A stretch of 64,000 nucleotides of DNA, from NCBI GenBank assembly GCA_026874595.1, contig CM049311.1, positions 41,607,676 to 41,671,675 of the forward strand, read 5' to 3'. Of the stretch, positions 37,441 through 49,446 are shown piece by piece (the first letter of the stretch is position 1; every line of letters starts with the position of its first letter). Below the pieces are notes generated by a model, which was not told the DNA's origin, ran no database searches, and was given only the letters and a program-made list of their open reading frames with translations. Source of the DNA: Sipunculus nudus (taxonomy: Eukaryota > Annelida > Sipuncula > Golfingiida > Sipunculidae). A program made the position numbers and the translations under genes.

Positions 37441-39649
37441 CACATAAACCCACATATCTCGGAAACCGTTTGACTGATCAGGCTAAAAATTTTGCACAAA
37501 TGTAGCCCTTTAATAGCTTTATAACATACACTAAAAATGGTGGCGCCACCTGCAACCATTTTTGCACAGCGTCCATCTGTTCATCTGCCTTGGGATAATA
37601 TTACTCATATCTCAGCAGTGGTTTGACTTATCCACCTGAAATTTTGCAGGTTTATACATCCTGGACAGCTTTCTCGATTTTATGACAGGTGGCGCCACCT
37701 ACATTCACATTTACTCTGCAGACATCCAAGCTCATATCTCGGGAACCGTTTGACCGATAGGGCCAAAATTTTGCATGTGTCTAGATCTCACATAGCTCTT
37801 AATCATAGGCAAAACTGGTGGTGCCACCTGCAACCACTTATGCACAGCGTCCATCTGTTCATCTGCATTTGGATAAACTCACTCATATCTTAGCAGTGGT
37901 TTGACTTATCCACCTGAAATTTTGCAGTTTTATACATCCTGGAAGGTTTCTTGATTTTATGACAGGTGTCGCCACCTACATTCACATTTACTCTGCAGAC
38001 ATTCAAGCTCATATCTCAGGACCTGTTTGACCGAATAGGCCAAAATTTTGCATGTGTCTAGATCTCACATAGCTCTTCATCATAGGCAAAACTGGTGGTG
38101 CCACCTGCAACCATTTATGCACAGCGTCCATCTGTTCATCTGCCTTAGGTTAAAATCACTCATATCTCAGCAGTGGTTTGACTTATCCACCTGAAATTTT
38201 GCAGGTTTATACATCCTGGACAGCTTTCACGATTTTATGACAGGTGGCGCCACCTACATTCACATTTACTATGTAGACATTCAAGCTCATATCTCAGGAA
38301 CCTTTTGACCGATTGGGCCAAAATTTTGCATGTGTCTAGATCTCACATAGCTCTATATCATAGGCAAACTGGTGGTGCCACCTTCAACCATTTATGCACA
38401 GCGTCCATCTGTTCATCTGCCTTAGGTTAAAATCACTCATATCTCAGCAGTGGTTTTGACTTATCCACCTGAAATTTTGCAGGTTTATACATCCTGGACA
38501 GCTTTCTCAATTTTATGACAGGTGGCGCCACCTACATTCACATTTACTATGCAGACATTCAAGCTCATATCTCGGGAACCGTTTGACCGATTGGGCCAAA
38601 ATTTTGCTTGTGTATAGATCTCACATAGCTCTATATCATAGGCAAAACTGGTGGTGCCACCTGCAACCATTTATGCACAGCGTCCATCTGTTCATCTGCC
38701 TTAGAATAATATTACTCAAATCTCAGCAGTGGTTTGACTTATCCACCTGAAATTTTGCAGGTTTATACATCCTGCACAGCTTTCTCGATTTTATGACAGA
38801 TGGCGCCAACTACATAAACATTTACTCTGCAGACATCCAAGCTCATATCTCAGGAACTGCTGTGGTATGACTTATCCAACTGAAATTTTGCAGTTTTATA
38901 CATCCTGGACAGGTTTCTTGATTTTATGACAGGTGTGGCCACCTACATTCACATTTACTCTGCAGACATTCAAGCTCATATCTCGGGAACCGTTTGACAG
39001 ATTAGGCCAAAATTTTGCATGTGTATACATCTCACATAGCTCTTTATCATACACAAAACTGGTGGGGCCACCTGCAACAATTTTTGCAAAGAATACGTCT
39101 GTTTGTCTACCTTGGGATAAAATCTCTCCTATCTCTGCAGTAGTTTGACATATCTGCCTTACATTTTGCATGTTTATACATCTTGGATTACTTTCTCAGT
39201 TTTGTGGCAGGTGGCGCCACCTACATTTATTTTTATGCTGCAGACATTCAGGCTTATATCTGAGGACTGATTTGACATATCCCCCTTAAATTTTGCTCGT
39301 GTATAGATCTCACATAGCTCTTAATCATACACAAAATCGGTGGCGCCACCTTCCACCATTTTTGCACAGTGTCCTTCTGTTTGTCTGCTGTAGGATAAAA
39401 TCACTCATATACAAGTAGTGGTTTCACTTATCTGCCTAAAATTTTGCATATGTGTACAACTTGAACAGCTTTCTAGATTTTGTGGTAGGTGGCCCACCCT
39501 ACACACACATTTCGGCTGCAGACATCCATGCTAATATGTAACACACCTCGCTCTATCACCCATTGCCACTCAATCAATGCCTCTTTTCACCCGTCCCACT
39601 CTGATTTTGGTGGATACATGTAGTCTCTTGTCGACTACCTGTATTCTAG
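37441..39649 (+). mobile_element. P2: P-family tandem array with right end, left end missing
   Basis: The right end has TTTTGGTGGATAC, the GTAGTC...GACTAC hairpin and TATTCTAG at 39649, as in P1. The core is about eight units of roughly 278 bp. Each has two half-units: 'actGGTGGYGCCACCtgc' and 'caGGTGGCGCCACCtac' (the latter at 37685, 37965, 38242, 38519, 38798, 38929 and 39210). The step 38798 to 38929 is only about 131 bp, a unit deleted by half. The P left end is not seen; the array abuts E3. Confidence 0.75.
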
Positions 39650-39763
39650 TTGTCAACTGTATTTCTTTAAAGCTGTTTTTGATCTAATGTGCACAACTTT
39701 TCTTGAAATATTGATTCAAGAAGTAATCCAAGAGATGCCACGTTGTTCTGATGTAGCATTTTT
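39650..39763 (+). repeat. Host K segment between P2 and J
   Basis: Matches 10124-10248. Its continuation on the right of J is 42362-42480, which matches 10249-10370. J is therefore an insertion at 'gtagcattttt'. Confidence 0.65.
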
Positions 39764-42361
39764 AGCTGTAAGTCATCTGAGCTATAGCGATCACCCTTTG
39801 TCTGGCGTCCGTCTGGCCATCTGTCCGTTAACAGGGCACAAATCGGAACTGTTAGACCTAGAAACTTCTAACTGTTCATCTTGGGAGGTCCTGGGCAAAT
39901 CTCCTTTGAAACCAGAAATTAGGTCATGGTGACCTTTATTTTTTGACCTACGGGCCAAAAACATGAAACATGATTTTGAGCACCCAGACAGTCAGACAAG
40001 GCACAAATTGTATCCATTAGGTCTAGTAACCTCTAACCTGACATTTTGATAGATCCTAGGCAAATCTCCTTGGAAACCTGAAATTAGGTCATGGTGACCT
40101 ATATTTTTAACCTTTGTCCGGTGTCCATCCGGCCGGTTGTCTGTTAACAGGGCACAAATTGTAACCGTTAGACCTAGAAATTTCTCACTGTACATCCAGG
40201 GAGGTCCTGGGCAAATCTCCTTGGAAACCTGAAATTAGGTCAATGTGACCTATATTCTGCGACCTATAGGGAAAAGATGTCATATGAGCACCCTGAATGT
40301 CATATGGCGACAAATCGTATCTGTCAGGCCTGGAATCTTCTTGCACAATTTCCTGGGAGGCTTTAGGATAGTCTCCTTGGAAACCTGAAATAAGGTTATG
40401 GTGACCAATATTTCATGACCTACGGGCCGAAAACATGATTTTGAGCAACCAGACAGTCAGACGGGGCACAAATTGTATATTGATAAGGCCTAGAATCCTC
40501 CAACGTGACATTTAGGGAGGTCCTAGGCATATCTCCTTGGAAACCCGAAATTAGGTCTTGGTGACCTATATTTTGCAACCTTCGGGCTGAAAAAAATGAT
40601 TTTGAGCACCTACACAGTCAGATGGGGCACAAATTGTATCCATCAGGCCTAAAATCCTCCAATGTGACATTTAGGGAGGTCCTAGGCAAATATCCTTGGA
40701 AACCTGAAATTAGGTCACTGTGACCTGTATTCTGCCACCTATAGGAAAAAGATGTTGTATGAACACCCTCAATGTCATATGGCGACAAATCGTATTTGTC
40801 AGGCCTGGAATCTTCTTGCACAATTTCCTGGGAGGCTTTAGGAAAGTCTCCTTGGAAACCTGAAATAAGGTCATGGTCACCTATATTTCATGACCTATGG
40901 GCCAATAACATGAATTTGAGCAACCAGACAGTCAGACGGGGCACAAATTGTATATTGATAGAATCCTCCAACGTGACATTTAGGGAGGTCCTAGGCAAAT
41001 CTCCTGGGAAACCCTAAAAAGGTCATGGTGACCTATAATTTGTGACCTACAGGCCAAAAACATGATTTCAAGCACCCTGAATTTCAGATTAGGACAAATA
41101 GTATATGTGAGGCATAGAATCTTCTAACACAATATCCTGGGAGTTTCTAGGCAGATCTCCTTGGAAACCTGAAATTAGGTCATTGTGACCTTTATTTTGT
41201 GACCTATGGGCCAAAAACATGATTTTGAGCAACCAGACAGTAAGATGGGGCACAAATTTTATCCATTAGGCCTAGATTCCTCCAATGGGACGTTTAGGCA
41301 GGTCCTAGGCAAATATCCTTGGAAAACTGAAATAAGGTCACTGTGACCTATATTCTGCGACCTATAGGAAAAAAAGTCATAAGCACCCAGACAGTCAGTC
41401 AGGGCACACATTGTATCTGTTAGGCCTAGAATCTTCTAATGTAATATTGTGAGATGTCTTTGGCCAATGTCCTTGGAAAACTGAAATAAGGTCACCACGA
41501 CCTTTATTTTGCAAACTATCAGTAAAGATGTCATATAAGCACCCAGACAGTCAGACAGGGCACAAATTGTATCCATCATAACATAAAATTCAGGGAGGTC
41601 ATAGTCAAGTGTCCTTGGAAACCTGAAATTAGGTCATGGTGACCTATATTGTGTGACCTATGGGCTGGATAATGGTTTTGCATACCAAGACAGACAAGGC
41701 ACAAATTGTATCCATTAGCCCTGGACTCTTCTAACATGATATTCAGGGAAATCCTTGGCAATTCTCCATGGAAACCTGAAATTGGATCATGGTGATCTAT
41801 ATTCTGCCAGCTATGGACCAGAAACATGATTTTGAGCACCCAGACAGACAGGGTACAAATTGTATCCATCATAACATAAAATTCAGGGAGGTCATAGTCA
41901 AGTGTCCTTGGAAACCTGAAATTAGGTCATGGTGACCTATATTGTGTGACCTATGGGCTGAAAAATGGTTTTGAGTACCATGACAGACAAGGTACAAATT
42001 GTATCCATTAGCTCTAGGCTCTTTTAAAATGACATTCAGGGATATTCTTGGCAATTTTCCTTTGAAACCTGAAATTGGATCATGGTGACCTATACTCTGC
42101 TAGCTTTGGACCAGAAACATGATTTTGAGTATCCAGACAGACAGGGTACAAATTGTATCCATTTTCCTTGGAACCCTCTTTTGTGAAATCCAGGGGGGTC
42201 CTGGGCAGGTCTCCTTTGAATCCTGAAATTTTTATTTTCTGTCCATTTTTTCGATACAGTAACTTTAGCCATATGCTATTCTCACAGACAATATATAACA
42301 TTAATAAAAAAAAAAGCACCCAGTCAAAATTAGCTTAGCGTCATGGCCCATGGGCCACTTG
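39764..42361 (+). mobile_element. J: A-ended element with a 155 bp tandem core of IR3 sites
   Basis: The left end lacks about nine bases of the first hairpin ('agctgtaagtcatctgagct'). The right end has AGCTTAGCG, the 14 bp palindrome TGGCCCATGGGCCA (42344-42357) and CTTG at 42361. The core is about 16 units of 140-160 bp. Most have 'ggcacaaattgtatccat', 'ccttggaaacctgaaattaggtca' and an AGGTCA-n3-TGACCT palindrome. A three-unit higher-order repeat is visible (about 40300-40470 against 40775-40940). Confidence 0.8.
39921..41938. promoter_or_regulatory. Array of nine perfect IR3 (oestrogen-response-type) sites
   Basis: Perfect AGGTCA-n3-TGACCT sites start at 39921, 40086, 40237, 40712, 41020, 41177, 41335, 41631 and 41924. 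Imperfect ones lie near 40395, 40553, 40869, 41494, 41785 and 42078. Two (40712 and 41335) have the CTG spacer, whose other strand is AGGTCACAGTGACCT, the classical vitellogenin-type element. IR3 of this half-site is the known binding geometry of steroid-type nuclear receptors. The palindrome is seen; binding in this genome is not shown. Confidence 0.45.
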
Positions 42362-42809
42362 TTGAGAAATTATTTCCTTTTAAATAATTAAACAAAATAT
42401 AATTTAACCCATCAGTAGGCATAATTTGATAATATATGAAACAAATCATGGATAAATAAAGCTGCAATTTAAAATTGTGAATTCTGGAGTGTTATATTCA
42501 TATGTTTATTGCTTTGCAAATTTAAAAAATATATTTTTATTAAAAACATGAAATATATCTGTGTGCATAATGTGATGTTACCTGACTAAATTAAGTATAA
42601 ATGTTGATACAATTTAGATTTGTGAATCAATTTAAATATTCAAATATATATGATATACTGTAAATATATAATAAAATTTATAAACTTAAAAAATGACTTA
42701 ACAAAAGAAAAAATAGGTTTTAATGCAAATATCTGTTCATTATTTTCCTGTCTCAATAGAATGAAAGTTAAAGGAATTTGTTTTGTTTTATATCTCTATG
42801 CATGTTTTT
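42362..42809 (+). repeat. Host K segment after J
   Basis: Continues the K sequence interrupted by J, up to the T-run where A3 is inserted ('ctctatgcatgttttt'). Confidence 0.6.
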
Positions 42810-44284
42810 AGCTCAGCTGACTATAAGTCATCTGAGCTATAGTCGTGGTCCATTGTCCGTCGTCCGTCCGTCCGTCCGTAGATGTGGCACGTTTTGAAAC
42901 CGTAAGACCTAGGAATCCAAAATTCAGCATAATGTTAGATGTCCCCAAGATCTCCTACCACGCCGAAAACTGGGTCTTTGCGACTTCGTTCCTTTGAGAA
43001 ATTAAGGAAAAACCTCAATTTTTTATTTAAATCCTATTTTCACACTTCAGGACTGCCTAATATCAAAACCACTCATCTGTTTTTCCTCATATTTACCATA
43101 AATAATCCTCTATATGGTTCCTATGTACATGCCAGAAATTGGGTCTGTATTATATAATTTAAAAAAGTTATGGGCCCAAACATAATGCATTTTGAAAATA
43201 ATCAGGAAAAAAATTTGATCACTTAACACAAAACTTGTTAAAGCTAAGCACTTTTTTTCCAGTAATATAACTTTTATTAATCAAAATTAAATTGTATACC
43301 CAAAATTTGATCAAAATCTTTAAAATTTTTTGAAATATTAGCAAAAAATGAAAAATTGGTACCTTAAACTTTGCCCAAGGACTGCCTAGTATCAAAACCA
43401 CTGATCTGACTTTGATCATATATAATATACATATTTTTCTATACATTCACTATGCACATGCCAGTAATGATGTCAGCATTGCGTAATTGTTTTAAGTTAT
43501 GTGCCCAAACAAAATTGACTTTGTAAAAAATCAGGAAAAATATTTACTCAGGTTTCATGAAAATTATTGAAGCTAGAGAATTTTTTTTAAGTATATAACT
43601 TTGTTTAATTAAGATTCAATTGTATACCCAAAATTAGATCTGTATTTTGTAAATTTTATAAGTTATTAGCATAAACATAAAATCAGTACCTGAAATTTTA
43701 CCCAACTTTGACCATGGCACATTTTTTCCCTGTGAGTACTGTTGATTTAATTTTCTCAGAATGTAAACATAAGTATTTAATGTGTTTAAATCTGAAATTT
43801 GAAACTAAAAGGTTGAAAATTAGGCCAGTTATTGAATTTTATCTTGAGGGTCTATTGTAGTCACTTGCTTTGTTCCAGATGCAGGTAGGCCACTCCAGGT
43901 CACTGGAAGTCAGCTATGCCAGGGTTCCTGATTTGTTTCAGTCACTGGGGGAGATCCCCTGCTGTGACAGGTGTACAATTGTTCTCATATCACACCCCCT
44001 CCCCCCCCCCCCATGAATATATAAATATACTTTTGTATGCATGATGTGGTGTTACATGACAAGATTGAGATTTATGATGATGCAATTTAGAATTATGAAT
44101 CAACGTTTATATTCAGAAATATATGTTATATTGGAAATGTATACAAATTAAACTTAAAATAAAAAAATGAGGATCTAATACAAACATGTGTTCATTATTT
44201 TCGAGCCTCAGCAGAATTGGAGATCAGGCTTTGTTTGCCCTGAATGTTTATGCAAAAGTGTTGTTAATCCCATCTCTTCCCAAT

Positions 44285-44306
44285 CCCCCCCCCCCCCCCC
44301 CCCCCC
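44285..44306 (+). repeat. C-run, 22 bp
   Basis: Homopolymer in the K segment of A3. Confidence 0.9.
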
Positions 44307-45411
44307 GGCTGTCATTGATCCTTAGCACCTCACCGTCACCTGTGCACTGGGACATTAGTTAATATTGCAAATGTGTACAATTTTTTCAATTTGAAAGATA
44401 ATTGGATTAGAAAAAATTAAGATCTAATATTGAAACATATTCTTGCCCCAGGAGAAAGGAACATAAAGTGATCAGCTCTTGTCTGTCCATCATCTCTCAA
44501 TTATCATTAAATATATATACTAATTATGAAATTTTTCCTTTAAGCACTGTTGAAATAACTTTCATATGCTGTATGTGTATGGATTTAAGCCATTAAAGTC
44601 TGAAATTTGAAAGCAACTTATGTATTCAGATGTGTAATATTGCAGATGAAAAACTTTAAAATATTAAAATATATTATCAGCTTTGTTTGTCTAACAGTCT
44701 GTCTGTCCTTTTTTAAATATTATGTAATTGTGAATGGACTATTTAATCCTGTAAGTATTGTTGAATGAAGTGGAAATCCTATATGTATATACACTATGTT
44801 AATACAGAGATGTTGTAACTCCCATCATTCCAGCCCTCCCCCCCCCCCCCCAACCACAACCACCAGGTTCTTGCATCTGGGGACTGGAGACATCAGTTAT
44901 ATTTCAACTGTATACATTTTATAAAATAAAAATACATATATTTAATAATATATATTATGTAAAATAGATCCAGTTGAGCAAATGTGTAAACTACTGAACT
45001 GTCAACAAACTATCAAAAAGCCAGCCAATGATCATGGTAATAATATACATCTTATGTTCACAAACCGCTCACATGCTTCAATTTTGACATTAGAGAATGC
45101 ATGGTTTGGTCACAAAATATTATTTGCAACAATTTCTCACTCATCAATACAAACCAATCATGTCAACCAGCCATGGCATATATTACCTTTTCATCTTAGA
45201 CTTGATCTCCATTATTATTTTAGATTTTTACCTTCAAGGCCAACTTCAGCTGAGCACAGTGACCCATATTTATAGCACCATGTCTTGAATGTTTACATCA
45301 AGTCATTGGTTAACAGTGTTCCAGGCTGTTACATAACACCTTCACTCCTTGCCTACTGCTTCTGTGAGTGTCTGGGTCAGGCTGGGTCAGGCAGTAATTA
45401 CCAGAGAGCCT

Positions 45412-45480
45412 TTCTCCTCTCTCTTTCCCTTTCTCTCTTTCTAGCTCTCTTTCTCTCTCTCTCTTTCTCTCTCTCTCACC
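45412..45480 (+). repeat. CT-rich microsatellite
   Basis: Sister of 35566-35645. The open frames read from it are low complexity. Confidence 0.85.
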
Positions 45481-45988
45481 CCTATGCCTCCCTTCCTCCC
45501 TCCACCCCATTATGTTGACAGGTACTATAAACCTAATTTATTAGATATATATGTTGATGCAATTAAGAAATGTGAATCAACTGAAATATTCACATATATA
45601 TGTTATACTCTAAATGTATAGTTACATTTTCAAACCTGGAAAAAAATGATGTTATAAAAAAGGGAATTTATGTAAAAATTGTTCATAATTTTCTGGCTCA
45701 GAAGAATGGGAATTAAAATTATTTGCTTTGTTTCTCTAGCTTTCTTGCCTGTTTTAAATATTTAATAATTATGAATAAACTTTTTTTTCCTGTAAGCTCT
45801 GATTAATTAAATTTCATATCCTGTACGTATATGCAAGGGTATTGTAACTCCCACCATCCCCTTCCCCCACCCCACTGAGTCCTTGCTCCTTCGCACTGTC
45901 AACAATAGTGCTATTGCTATAGCATAAAATTTAATAATTTGAAGAAAATATATACAGAGAGACAGAGGCGTTGTAACTCCCATTGTAA

Positions 45989-46002
45989 CCCCCCCCCCCC
46001 CC
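45989..46002 (+). repeat. C-run, 14 bp
   Basis: Homopolymer following 'ttgtaa', the same context as the other K-type C-runs. Confidence 0.85.
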
Positions 46003-47000
46003 TCCATCAAGTCCTTCCGCCTGTGGAGTGGGGATTTTATAGCAACTGTATACATATCATAAAATAGAGAAAACAGTTTAATTAAAGTTTAAATTAAAAA
46101 AATTGGATCTCATTAGACAAATGTGTAAAATGTTGAACTGTCAACAGCCTGTCAAAAAGGTATCCAATGAAAGCGCAAGGTCAGATCTTAAAATATTATT
46201 TGCAACAATTTCTTCAATCATATCAACCAACCATAGCCTAGATTACCTCTTTCTCTCAGACTTTATCTACATTTCATAATATTTTAGATTTTAACCTTCC
46301 AGGTGTTTAAGTACTGTTGAATGCTCCCTCCCTCTCTCTCTATCTCCTTTTCTCTCTACATCCAACCCTCCTTGCTGCCCACACTGTTTCCTTCTCAGAA
46401 CCCCATCCCAATGTCAGCCTCAGTAAACGAGAACAAGTTGAATCAGATATATTCATATTTTTATATATTGTATAACTGTTTGTTGCCTATGTATGTGCCA
46501 GAAATTATGTCAATATTGTGTAATATGTAGATGTGGTGGGCATCAATATAATGTACCTTGTCAAGACCTAAGAGATATCATGTCATACAGTCACAATTCA
46601 TAAATCCACTCTTCAGCATGGTTAATAATAACATTATATATGTCAAATTGAAATCTTGCGGACTTCTATACACTATAGATCCTTCAACAAATAGCCTTAT
46701 CATCATTCTACCACTGCTTAGTGTACTGTCATTGCATTCATATTTGCTCAAATATATTGCTATTTTCAACAGCTCCCAAATAAATAAAAAATAAACCACT
46801 ATATTTACTCCATATTAATCCATCAGTCAGGTAATTTCATACATGATTTACTCGCATATTACATTATATTCCTTTATAATAGCCTAATAGGTCCATGATA
46901 TTCATAAGGTTTGTCGACTAAATATAGTATCACAATGGTGATACATTTATAGTTCAATCATGATCAGCTGAGCGTCGTGACCCATAGGTCCCTTGTTATT

Positions 47001-49446
47001 AGCTCAGCTGACTTTCAGTCATGCTGGGCTATAGCGATGGGTCGTTGTCCGTCGTCCTTCCGTCTGTCCGTCCGTCCGTCCGGCCGGCCGTCCGGACGGA
47101 CGTCCTTCCGTTAGCAGGGCACAAATCGTAACCATAGGGGCTAGGGCCATGAACCCTATGCAGTCTTAGAGATTCTAAAAAATCTCCTTGCAAACCTGAA
47201 ATTAGGTTACTGCGACCTATATTCTTGAAGTTATGGGGTGTGTTTGCACCCCCCAGAAATAATTCTTTTAGCCAAAATTTTCATCCCAAACCTTCCATCT
47301 TTCACATACAGCTCACCTACCAACAGGGGAAGAATTATAATTATTTTGAGGTCACAAGGTCAAAGGTCAAGGTCACAGAACCAACTTCTTTGAAAAGCCT
47401 GTGGATGCATTTCAAGCCAAACCTTTCATCCCAATTCTTTTATCTTTCACATATAGCTCACCTACTAAGTGGGAGAAGAATCCTATTGATGTTGAGGTCA
47501 CAAGGTCAGAGGTCAGGGTCACAGGATCCACTTCTTTGAAAAGGTTGTGGACACATTTCAAGCTAGACCTTTCATTCCGAACCTTTCAGCACTGATATCG
47601 CTTCTCTGCCAACAGGGGAAAAGACCTGTTGATTTTGAGGTCAAAGGTCAAGTTCACAGCACCCTCTTCTTGCGTGGAGTCATTTTCAGGCAAACATTTC
47701 AATATATACTCTCCATCTGTCATATATGGCTTACCTACCAATAGGGGAAGAAGCCTATTGAAGTTGAGTTCAAAAGGTCAAAGGTCAAGGTCACAATGTT
47801 GTTCTAAATGCTTGTGAACATATTTCAAGTGAAACTGTTCAACCCAAACCTTCAGTCTTTCACATATGCCACATCTATGCATCACTCAATGTGATTCAAA
47901 CTTCATATTTATGGGTCTTTTTGCATGAAGAAATAACTAATTGAATTTGAGGTCAGCTGGTCAGGAGGTCAAAGGTTGCAGGTCTAAGTTATTCACTCAT
48001 TGGTTGCCAAGTGATTACACCCGGCAAGATGTAATTGGTTAGTAGTTACCCATCATTTAGAAAGAATCCAGTTATTTTGTGGGCAAAAGGCCAAGGTCAT
48101 AGGTCAGGTCAACTTATTTTGTAGACCATCTCTATTTTTCTTGTATATATAAGCTTGCATTCCAGCTGGTGCATCTCACCGTGTGGCTGTAATTGTGAGT
48201 GACACTGGTGACATATGACTCCCTTTTGTATCAGGCTATAAAGTGATAAGGCTGAGTGATAAGTACCTCGTTACTGCATAACAAAACACTGTTGTTGGAA
48301 TACTTCAGCCAGGAATAAACACTATGAGAGTGTAGTATTAAGGTTTAGCCACTGATTTATAAGATGATGGGAACATTTTGCAGTTTATTTTATGGAATCA
48401 TAGCAATAAACTTAGTTTCCTAGATATCTGAATATTTTTATATAAATCACCACATATAAAAGCAAGTGTTTGTTCTCATAATATGTGGATGTGTACTTGA
48501 TTTAGGATGGCTTTATTTTATTACAAGACTCTTAGTCATGCTTTCTGCATTTCTTTTCTTTCAGGTTTTGCAGTTTACCAACCCTGCTGAACCCATTGAA
48601 AAGCAGAGTGATTATAAAAAATATTGGACCTACACTTTTACATTTGCATATCTGTAAATCTGATATGAGCGCCTGAACATGCCTTTTGAATTGTTTTGGA
48701 CATTCATTACTGTAACATCATTTGGAGAATTTGCCCCAATTTTGGTCTCTTATTGGAGGATGTGTGATATCAAATGTCAGACTTGTCAGAAATCCATTAT
48801 GTCTGCCAGTTAGCCACCTTAGAAATCCTTTTTTCAGTGCAGTTTCAGTAATTTTCCTTCAATTTTTGGTCCGATTTAGAGAATGGTTGTTGTCTGATTT
48901 CAGACCTGTCAGAAGTCCAAAAGGGCCACCAGGCAACCATCTTTAAATTCCTTTCGATCATATTATCTCAAGAACTGTTAAAGTGAAGGCGGTCAGACGT
49001 ATATTAATGTAATCTTGCAAAGGATTGGGTCAAATTTTTCTTAATAAATATTATCATCATATATGAAAGTGCAGTACATTTAGCTTGTATTGAATAAAAA
49101 TTCATACAGAAGCACCTGTTTCTCAATAATTCTTGCATGGATTTCCTTGATTTTTTGCTATATATTTTGATCTTATATTGTCCTTTTTGGTGTTCCTTTT
49201 GAGAATGACAGGTATCAAGTAAGCTATGGGAATAGTTCTGGATACCTTAACAATCATACATTTTCCTCAGACCATCAGTTCACTGTGTTTTAACCAGACA
49301 AAGGTGATATATATTTCTGTTGTCATGGAAAATTTCAACAAATTGGCAAATTGGTTCTTCAAAATTTGACTGGAAGTTGTGAATCTCAGCCCATGATGTC
49401 ACAGGTCATGCTTGGCAGCTGAGCGTCATGACCCATGGGTCACTTG
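47001..49446 (+). mobile_element. L: A-ended element with AGGTCA-type core
   Basis: The left end AGCTCAGCTGA starts at 47001, five bases after the A3 right end. The right end has CAGCTGAG, TGACCCATGGGTCA (49429-49442) and CTTG at 49446. An unusually GC-rich tract (47053-47115) contains CGTCCGTCCGG...CCGGACGGACG, a possible hairpin. The core has AGGTCAAAGGTCAAGGTCA at 47357-47375 and 47775-47793 and weaker copies between, then about 1.4 kb of less repetitive DNA, including an exon-like stretch at 48564-48657. Confidence 0.7.
48564..48657 (+). other. Exon-like open stretch inside L
   Basis: A pyrimidine-rich tract ending in TTTCAG is followed by an open frame of about 30 codons (VLQFTNPAEPIEKQSDYKKY and more) closed by TAA at 48655-48657. 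Its composition is more protein-like than the surrounding repeat. It could be a host gene fragment carried by L, or chance. I do not recognise the protein. Confidence 0.25.

Larger units (their letters stand above)
42810..46995 (+). mobile_element. A3: long A-family element, 4,186 bp
   Basis: The left end starts at 42810, a short (GTCC)n tract follows, and the right end is CAGCTGAG, GACCCATAGGTC, CTTG at 46995. The core jumps at about 43378 from 'ttgcccaa' to 'ggactgcc', a deletion between two units. It then holds the K segment (44010-45780), C-runs and a CT tract. It is collinear with the right part of A5, so both belong to a long subfamily. Confidence 0.7.

Noticed and set aside
37441-39649. 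Regular repeat spacing, considered as a CRISPR-like array
   Set aside because: Units are about 278 bp without short direct repeats and unique spacers. It is a satellite-type core in a eukaryotic genome.
45310-45518. Open frames rich in Ser/Leu/Phe or Glu/Arg
   Set aside because: They are translations of the CT-rich microsatellite.
34195-45780. Two 1.7 kb direct repeats about 9.8 kb apart, considered as LTRs of a retrotransposon
   Set aside because: No gag, reverse transcriptase, primer-binding site or TG...CA ends. The blocks are internal parts of long A-family elements.
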